Shown here piece by piece: positions 35,005 to 44,200 of a DNA stretch of 64,000 nt. The position numbers and the translations under genes were made by a program. Positions within the stretch are counted from its first letter, which is position 1. Each line of letters opens with the position of its first letter. A model generated the notes under the pieces. That model was not told the origin of the DNA. It saw nothing but the letters and a program-made list of their open reading frames with translations, and searched no databases. The stretch is from Gari tellinella (lineage: Eukaryota > Mollusca > Bivalvia > Cardiida > Psammobiidae): NCBI GenBank assembly GCA_922989275.2, contig OV277874.1:15674154-15738153 (forward strand). The letters are read 5' to 3'.

Positions 35005-35846
35005 AAAATATGTGTGTTTCTGGTTTCACCCTCTCAAACTTTTAGGGTAGGTCGGTAGGAAAAAGTTTTTATTTTTTAAAAAGTTTTTATATAGGGTATC
35101 ATCATCATCATCATCGGATTTTTTATTAACGTGCAGGGGCGGGAGCATTGTCCACAACAGTGGGCTCCCTTCCAGGTAACTGGCTAGCTGCACACATGGC
35201 TGTTCTTACACAGGATCTCCATGCTTTTCTATCATGTGGGTCAACTGCTGCGAGTCCCCATTCTTGGGGGTCTCTTACAGTCAGCTCCCTCCATGACATC
35301 TTGGGCCTTCCAGGCCCACGCTTCCCTGCAACTTTCATATCGCTGGCGCACTTAATAGCTCCAGTAGAGCGTTCAACGTGCCCATACCATCGGTATATAT
35401 GCAGATTTTTTTTTACAATCGAAGGATGGGTTTATATGACAAATAATGACCTTGCTCTTGTTGTATTCAACATTGAAAGTGTCTGAAATGATTTATCTTG
35501 ATTTGCAAGTTTAAATTGTAAGGTATTTCATAATATGATTATGTGAAATAGTTCTTGTTTCAATCTGAAAACCATTGCATCAAATAAATATTATATTTTA
35601 AAGAAATGTGTGTTTGCTTTAAATACAGGGCGTTTTTCCTTCTATAACAGGCGCCGAATAACGGCCCCCTTCCCCTCCCATATCTTTTTCCACTCACCAA
35701 AAAAATTTCCCTAAAAAAAAATTTATTTTTTATTTTTTTTTAAATTTTTTTTTTTTTTAATTTTCTTTAAAAAACTTTAGGGTCGGGGGTAAAAAATAGG
35801 GTCGGTCGGGAAACCGGAAACACACATCTTTTTTTTTTTAGGCCTT
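35005..35846. mobile_element. TAGGCCTAAAAA TIR element hosting an RTE fragment
   Basis: Inverted ends TAGGCCTAAAAAAAAAATAT, then GTGTGTTTCTGGTTTC, against GAAACCGGAAACACACATC, then TTTTTTTTTTAGGCCT. The RTE-like 3' end (35098-35340) is inside. The long A/T runs at 35695-35760 are part of this element. Confidence 0.65.
35098..35340 (-). mobile_element. 3' end of an RTE-like non-LTR retrotransposon
   Basis: The minus strand encodes MKVAGKRGPGRPKMSWRELT, then DRKAWRSCVRTAMCAASQLP, ending DNAPAPAR and a stop. This is the typical C-terminus of RTE-type ORFs. After the stop the minus strand ends in a (GAT)n tail (plus strand ATCATCATC from 35098), which fits RTE tails. It is 5'-truncated and sits inside an older TIR-flanked element (35005-35846). 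Confidence 0.65.
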
Positions 35847-35886
35847 ACTTAGTGTTTGAGTGGAAATGAGAAATGTTTGTCAGGCT

Positions 35887-38297
35887 TTACTGACCGCTTG
35901 TGTGGAACTCTATAGACCAAGTATTTTTCCAGTCATCATACCACCACCTTGTCAACATTAAATCAGGACAGTTCTGGAGGAAACCCTTCAAGTCTCCACA
36001 CTCCTCCCTTGTCTCTATAAACGTTACAATGATAAGTTCTAAGGTCACTTTACGTTTTGTCTGGGAAAGTCCGCGAGCAAAGTCACGCAGTGACGTCACT
36101 GGTAATGTAACATCCGACAGTTCAACCTTCTCCACACAGTGTGGCAAAGACTCCATATTATCTACATACATGGAGGACAGAGTAAGCTCATGAAGCTGAA
36201 TCATAGCTGACCAGTCTATCGTAGCCTTGCACTTGTATCCGTGATCTGTACAGTGTACCTCTCTCAGGTCTAACTGCCTAATGGTTGGAGATTGTGATAA
36301 GCTGTGTAGTATTTGTTCTTTATGTCCATGTGTCACTGTCACCTTATTCAACTCAAGTGCCATTAAATGTTTGCCAATGTTCCTGCATATAGCTGTAACT
36401 AATTTGTCTGTGGCTGTGATACCAGTCAACAAGGACATGGCTGTAAGTGAGTCACAGTTGTTATCTACTAGAGCTGCCACTGTACTGTCGGGTATAAGGG
36501 AGGTGGCGGGTGTCATGGGTATAAGGGAGGACCTGTAGTCATTCAGGGACAGTCTGTGTAGTGAACAACAATTTAGTAATTGACCAGTTATAGATGCTAA
36601 ACTAGCAGCGTCAATGTCGTCGGTATCAATATACACAGACTTAGCTTTGGACATGTCAGAGCAAAGCAACAAACGTTCTACATCACGGACAATGCGGCCA
36701 AGAATGTAGAAATCCTGAAAACAGACATTCTCATAATGGTGACCATTATTGATGCCTTCTAATACACAGTCACATACACACCTCTGTATGTCGCCTATCA
36801 AACTGTCATAGTCATTGTCTACAGTTTGTCGGTGTGTTTTTACTCGTTCATCAGCACTAACAACATGGCCCAAATGTTCTAACAACTGTCTTGTCAGGTC
36901 ACGGTCCATTCCAGCTACAAACAGCCACACCTGATTCATTTCTAACATGGTCTCTACTGAATTACACAATTGTTTTACTTCTTCTAGAGTGTTTTCAGCC
37001 TTGTCGTTAGTAACTAAAAACAAAGCTGCAAGACACTCCTGTACCTTTTTGTGTAAGAATGAAAACTTTTTATATTTCCCTGTACGATTGCCATAATCCC
37101 TACATTGAGACAAAATGCCACATTTTAAGCAGCGTTTAATATCTGAGGAAGAAATGCCAAAAATTTCCATCGTCGATTTCTTGAAGACTAAACATTCTTC
37201 TTTTAGTTTGTTAAACAAGGCTTTATAAGCCATCTTTGCTAAACAATGGAGTAAGTCTGCATATTTTTGGCAACAGTGTTTTGTACTGAAACATTCTGGC
37301 AGCATATTTTGTATTGTTACATTTGTGGTGGAGCATTTTGAGAATTCCTCAGAAAGATTTTTCTCAGATCGTTCGAACAGCAGGTCGAGCATACTGCAGT
37401 GTAGTTGCAACTGTGAGTTTCCAAAGTCTTTACCAAAACACCACAGAGTTATTAACTGTATGAGAAGAACCGGCACAGTTAAAGATGCATTAAGCTTGTT
37501 GTCGTGGACATCTTTAAGAAATTCATCAACATTGTTGTTTGCTATTGAATCTCTGTCAAGATAGGTTATCATTTTCTGTGCCAGTTCCTTTGCTTGTTCT
37601 TTACCAATGCCATCCAGTTCTATATGCTTATCCACATCTTTATTTTTTAGGGACATGACATCATATTTCCAACTTCTTGTAGTTGTAAGGAAGGTACAGT
37701 TTTCAAATGCCGCATTTCTGCCAGGAATGTCTTTATTTATTTTAGGACATTTCTTCGCAATTGCTGGACACGACCATTCGTCTAATCCATCCAGAATAAT
37801 CAAACAACTCTCAGCGTTAAGTATGTCTGATATACTGAAAGACTGCCGGTCATTAAATAACTGTTCTTGAATCATGTCTTCAACACGATAGGTGTTTCCA
37901 CTGTCTCGTAAACTTATGTGAAACAAAAACCTGAAGGTTGATAGCAATTCTCTGTCTTCAGTAGTGAGGTTATCATCTGAACTATTCTGCACCGCCCTAC
38001 ACCAGTCGAGAACAAGTTGGTTACAAAATGTAGACTTACCGACTCCAGCTTCACCACTGATGTAAATATTTTTACACAGATCTCCAGTTTTAGATTGGAA
38101 TATGTCTTTATATATTAGCTTAGTCGGTTGTAAATTCGGCTCATTAACGTCTTTCATTTCTCCATGTTCGTTGATCTCTCTGATACGCTTCACGGACAGC
38201 TGAACGTACATTTCTGAAAGATGTGCTTCCTCCGACGTTAGTGGGTTCTCCCAGTATATTTCCTTTCTATACATCCGTAGAATGTGTTGTTGGAGAA
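35887..38297 (-). CDS. CXorf38-NACHT gene, NACHT + LRR-like exon (intact)
   Basis: Acceptor TTTACCTTTCAG enters in phase 1 and the exon runs 803 codons to TAA at 35887-35889. It opens LQQHILRM, parallel to LQQYLLNKYG in the plus-strand copy. It contains Walker A (GEAGVGKSTF), Walker B plus adjacent acids (IILDGLDEW), sensor-1 TTTR, LHKKVQECLAALFLV in a winged-helix-like region, and C-terminal leucine-rich segments (LNCCSLHRLSL, PTIRQLDLREV, IQLHELTLSSMYV). All key NTPase residues are present, so this copy should bind nucleotide. Long blocks are nearly the same as in the plus-strand copy, showing recent duplication. Confidence 0.9.
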
Positions 38298-41200
38298 CTG
38301 AAAGGTAAAGTAAATGCCACTCATTGCAATATTTCTTAAGTCAAAATAACTAAAAATTAAATTTGAGAAATAAAAGCAGACGATACTTGTTCAAAATTGA
38401 TGACACATTATTGCGTCATCAATTTTGAACAAGCATCGTCTGCTTTTATTTCTCAAATTTACATTTAAGATATTTTGACATATTAAGAAATATTGCAATG
38501 AGTGAAATGTATGCAGTTTGGATCCTGAATAGACGCCGCGACACGCGGTGTCTGATCAGGGTCTAAACTGTTGAAAAATAACTATTGTATTCGGGATAAG
38601 GCAGTGAAGTGGTCAACCTAAGTATGATAAAGAGTATGGTCTAGGACTAATCGTGTTAATCTGAGTGGCAAACAGTTTAGGGCCTGGTCAGATGTCGAGT
38701 TACTGGTCGTCTGATCAAACTCAAAACTGTTTGCAATGGGATAAAAGTTATAATTATACTTGATAGACCTTCAGTTTCATGTCTATGATATTTCAATAAT
38801 TTGTAATCTTTAATGTATGTCACAAAATACTGTATAATAAGGACCGGCATGGACATGGAGTATTCTTTTACTCCCGTTTGTGTTATTCTTATCGTATAAT
38901 GCTGCTTGGCATGTATCATGCTTACTGTTTTGCTATGTTTGAACCAATGTGCCATGCCGATGTACATTTTATGATGAATAAATATATCTATCTTGGTCTA
39001 TATATCTATCAGTCGTTTTAGCCTAGACGCGTTTATTGCGACAAAATAATGTCTGTACGTACCTTCACATGTGTTTTGAAAATCATTCACACCGCACGGA
39101 TGGGTATCTGCGTATGGCTGTAACTAAAATATATCAATGTTTATATGAGTATAAGTATTGTAAAAGTACACTCCATCCTACTGTTTAAACTACAGCTGAC
39201 GCATCCCTGTATTACCAGTTGTTATTAAACTTACTGAAATGACACAACTATTATTGAAAATTAGTTTGAGCGAGATGAGCAAACAAACGTTCCGCATAAT
39301 TCCATTTAATCTAACAATCTTTGTAGGAAACCATGCCAAGAATTTGCTTAGTGAATGTCCATGCCATATTTCTCAATGATCCCTTAGGTTAAAACTTATT
39401 GGTGTCTGCATCTCACTAATCTTTTCACTGCAATAGGTGCCAAAAGGCGTACAGTGGAGAATCTGTTATTCTGACGTCATTAGTGACGTTATACAGTGGA
39501 TAATCTGTTATTCTTTCCCAATAAACGCGTTTACGCTAAAACTATTATTTGCAGTGCAAACAGTTTGGAACCAGATCAGACGCCGGGTAACCCGGCGTCT
39601 GATCAGGCTCCAAACTGTTTACCACCAAGATAAACATGAAATATCAGAATTGTCCAAAATTTGTTCTTTTCTATGTTTTATCGCTTTGCGTACGTTTGCG
39701 TTTAAACGGGAAAGAATAACAGATTCTCCACTGTATCTGAAAACTATTTGGTTCGTGACCAGACGCCACGTAACGCAGCGTCAGATACGGATCCAAACTG
39801 TTTGACACTCGTGTCGATATTTATTCAGACAAACTGCTCTAAATCGGACTTGACACAATATTAAAGAGACGACACTATGAATGCAGACCTGATGTTTTAT
39901 TATTATAAAGTTTTCAATGTTCTTATGGCTGGCACTTGCTGGGATTCACTTGAGCTCTTAACTGCGTAGTTTACATGTACATTGATTCTTGAAACTAACA
40001 CGATTTAATACGAAATGCTTAAATGAGACCATAGCTACTATACAAAATATCTACATACAAGTCATCAACGGACAATGAATAATTAAACGAGGGCATTCTG
40101 AAAGTTTGCATCCATACATTAGATTGATCAATTAACTTAGCATACATTAGTCCATACCATTTCATTAAATAGGATTAAGTGTATTTTATATTACAGACTA
40201 AATGTAAACAAAATATTTGTATTGCCCGGATATATGCCCGGATATATGAGTATCTTGTTAAATATGTTCCGAACAGGACATTTGAAAGTGATCGTTTGAA
40301 CCTATTATGAAGGCTAAGTGTCGTGCTTCAGTGAATTCCTGAAATGTAATTAGAATATCTATACTGTTATCAAACACAGGCTTAACACATTGAACCCTAG
40401 CGACGAGTATACTCGTCATGAAGAAATCATTCAGCTATTTAGAATACACTTCTCCTATGAAAACAGTTTATATCCTGATCAGAGGGATCCTTAAGTAGCC
40501 CTCTGATTAGGATCTACACTGTATGTCATTTTGTAAAATATTGTTAAAAAACCACCCTTATTATTAAGAAATGGACTCAATATAATTGGAAATTGGAATT
40601 GTTCATTTAAAGATTCAGGGTTGAATGAGTTAACATATGTTTGCCATGTACAGTGGAGAATCTGTTATTCTTTCCCAATAAACGCGTTTACGCAAAAACT
40701 ATTATTTCCAGTGCAAACAGTTTGGAGCCAGATCAGACGCCGGGTAACCCGACGTCTGATCAGGCTCAAAACTGTTTGCCACCAAGATTAACAAGAATTA
40801 TTAGAATTGTCCAAAAGTTATTCTTTTCTACGTTTTAGTGCTTTGCGTTTGCGTACGTTTGCGTTTAAACGGGAAAGAATAACAGATTCTCCACTGTACT
40901 TACCCTTATTTTCTTTTCTACCGAATGCAACCTGTGATCAATATCCGCCACACGTTTTTGTAAGTTTGTCATGTCATCCACAATCTCATGTTGTTGCAGA
41001 AACTCATCAAACCTTTTCTGTGCTGCTTGTAGCTGAAAAAAACCCCATGAAAACACATCTCAATTATCGAATTCTTGTATCCTATAAATATGTTTATGAA
41101 GGACATTTTAAAAATAGAAATTTCCATGAAAAGGATTAATCAACCACATGCTTGTGTCTTGTTTTATATATATAACATGTAGAGAATATTTAATTCCTTT

Positions 41201-44200
41201 GGATTGATATGAAAAATATATCACGAGGATGGGTTGTTATCTGGTTGAAAAACGAGTCTGCTGGACGAGTTTTTTTTAACCCTTTCCCCCATAGAAGCGC
41301 CTTTTATCCACTGTAAAAAATAGTTCCAATTTTTACAGCCATGAAAATGAATAACCAGAAATATTTTGTAAATCCTAGCAGATGAGAGCTTAAAACAGGC
41401 TGAAAGTAAAGCAGAATGTGCCTTCGGGTACATTCTGCTTTACTTTCAACCTGCTTTAGGTGGTCACATATCTTCAAACTAGAAACAAGCTATGGGGTAA
41501 AGGGTTAACCAGATAACAACCAATTCGAGTGATATGTTTCATATCTATTCAAAGGAATTGATTATTCTATTTATTATATATATTTTATTGACGTTTTTAC
41601 AGAAAAAACACCACACAATTAATTATTTACGCAAGGCGACGTCACAAAAAGTGATATCATCCATAGACTAAGTGATGATATCAACTGTGACGATATCAAA
41701 AATATCTAACTGAGAAATATCTATAAATCATCGATAGGTATATAATAAATATAATAATGAAATTCTTTGGCACACTTGTTATTAGGACTGACTATTACGA
41801 CCCATATAGTTATCACGATAGTTATTGATAGTTGAAAATACTTTCACTATCGATAGTTGGATTCACTATTGCAAAACGCGTACTTTCAAGAAAGTTTATC
41901 ACATATTATACTATTATGAATAAAAAACATATATAATGTGTTCTATATTCTAGTAAATGGCTGAAGATTAAAACAGAAAGCGTATTCTGCTTTACGTTCA
42001 ACTTACTTTAAGCAACACTCTGTCTTAAATATTGAAAACAAGCTGTAGGCAAAAGCATTAAAATATACAGAAACACACACTGGGAACAAAACAAACACGC
42101 CACAATAAAATCCAGGTGCAACTCGTGGAGACAATTTTTCTGTTTCTTTGATGAAAGTGATAAAGACACAACTATCGATAGTAGCTCTTTCTATCGTCGA
42201 TAGTATCGATAGTTTGATTTTGCAATCGACTATCGTAGCATCACCTATCACGATAAGTGAACAAGAAACACAAAGTAACATGACTGTGAAAAATCATTTC
42301 TGTAAAGTTCGAAGAACTGACCATTTATTTTTTGAGAAGTTATTGAAAGAAAAGGTTTAGGAATTGATTAGGATTGATAACGACCGACGCGCGACAGACA
42401 ACAGCCGACGCCGGACACAGGACAATCATAATAACTCACCTTGGCATTCATTTAGTGCCAGTGCAGCTAAAAACAATACAAGAGAAAAACAAGTTACCCC
42501 ATTACCCCACAGACTGTTTCTAGCTGTTAACACAAGTTACTACTTAATACAGATTGAAAGTTAAGCAGAATGCGCCTTAGGGCGCATTCTGCTTAACTTT
42601 CAGCCTACTTTAAGCAAACATTTGCTAGAATTTAGAAAATATTTCTTAAGGTACATACTCATACTTGTGTAAATTGGAACTATTTTCCTCAATGGATGAA
42701 TAAACAAGAGGCGTAAAAAGGAGTATTTTTGGAGTAATGGGTTAAGGGTCTTTTGAATTTAAGTCAAACCTCTTTCAGAGCATCCCCATGGATCTTCAAC
42801 TCTGTTCCCTGACTGTCTTGTTCTTTCTGTATACCATCAACACGTGGCCTGACATCTCTCACATCTCTCTCTAACGCAATCTGCGCTTGTCCTAATGCCC
42901 GCAATTCTTGCTCCTTGTACATCGCCAGTTCTATCACAGTTGTCTTCAGCTACAGTAAAAAAGACGTTATCATTTTCCGTTTAACCCGTTCACTCTCAAT
43001 GACGCTTAAAATTGCGTTTGTTAACAGTTTGGATCTTGACACGACGTCTGATCAGGATCCAAACTGTTTGACACTCGTATCGATATGTTTTAAGTCATAC
43101 TACATTGAACCTTTAAAATAAAAGTTGCCATATATAATGTATAATTTTTATATAATTGAAATTCAAACTGTTTGCCAATAACTGTTGTACTTGTAGTTAT
43201 GCAGTAAAGGGATCAATTTGCCCTCCATTATTATAACAATTCCCTCCGAATAGTTATGAATCCGGTGTTTTTGTTGAGAGGGGGTACTATTGTTATGAGA
43301 AAAGGTTTATAATTACATGGTAAGGATGAGGAATTAGGCATTCCAATTTATGTAAAAGGGATAACAAAGACCTAATATTAAACGCCTTTGTTGTGAGATT
43401 TGGCAGTAAAAAGGTTAATATTTGAAGTAAATAATTTAGCTGTTATATCGACCTGCGTTACTCTATCCGTTGCTGTCTGTAAACTGGCTGCTTCATTCTT
43501 TGTCAATCCAGTCATGCCTTGTAAGAAGTCCAATATCGTCTTCAAGTAATTCTGTGTATCTGCGTCATTCACTTTGAAATCTCCTGAATGGAACATGCTG
43601 TTTCTAATAAGAAGTAACTGCAAATAGAATAATTGTATGACTCATAAACCTATATCTTTTGTCTAGATTTCGATGTCAAGTGGTTCGTCTAAAGTACCCC
43701 AAACCTCTCCAAACCTCTCAAAATCTGCACAAACAAATAAAAATACACACAACACAAACGTTGATTCCTTAGTATCTAATCCAATACAGCTTATAAATTG
43801 TGATGATAAGCTAACATTATGAAAAAAATGTTAATTTAAAATAAAATCTACGATGTCTTTCATTTCAAGAGAAGCATCTCGTACAACACTGAAGAAAACT
43901 ATACACAGTTATTATCCAATAGCCCGTTTCTGGTTTTGAAGACAGATATTCACTTGAAATAGATTAAAAGTAAAGTAAAATGCGCATTAAGGCGCATTCT
44001 GCTTTAATTTCAACCTGCTTTAAGCTATCATCTGTTAGAATATGGAAAACTTCATTTTAAAAGTGGTTGGGGAGGTTTGGAGAGGGGTCTTGAGACGGAC
44101 CGATGTCAAGACGTTGCCTTATGCAGGTTGAAAGGTTAGGTCCGCTTTAATCTATCATCTGCTAGCATATAGAAATTATTTCATATTGTGTATATATTTC

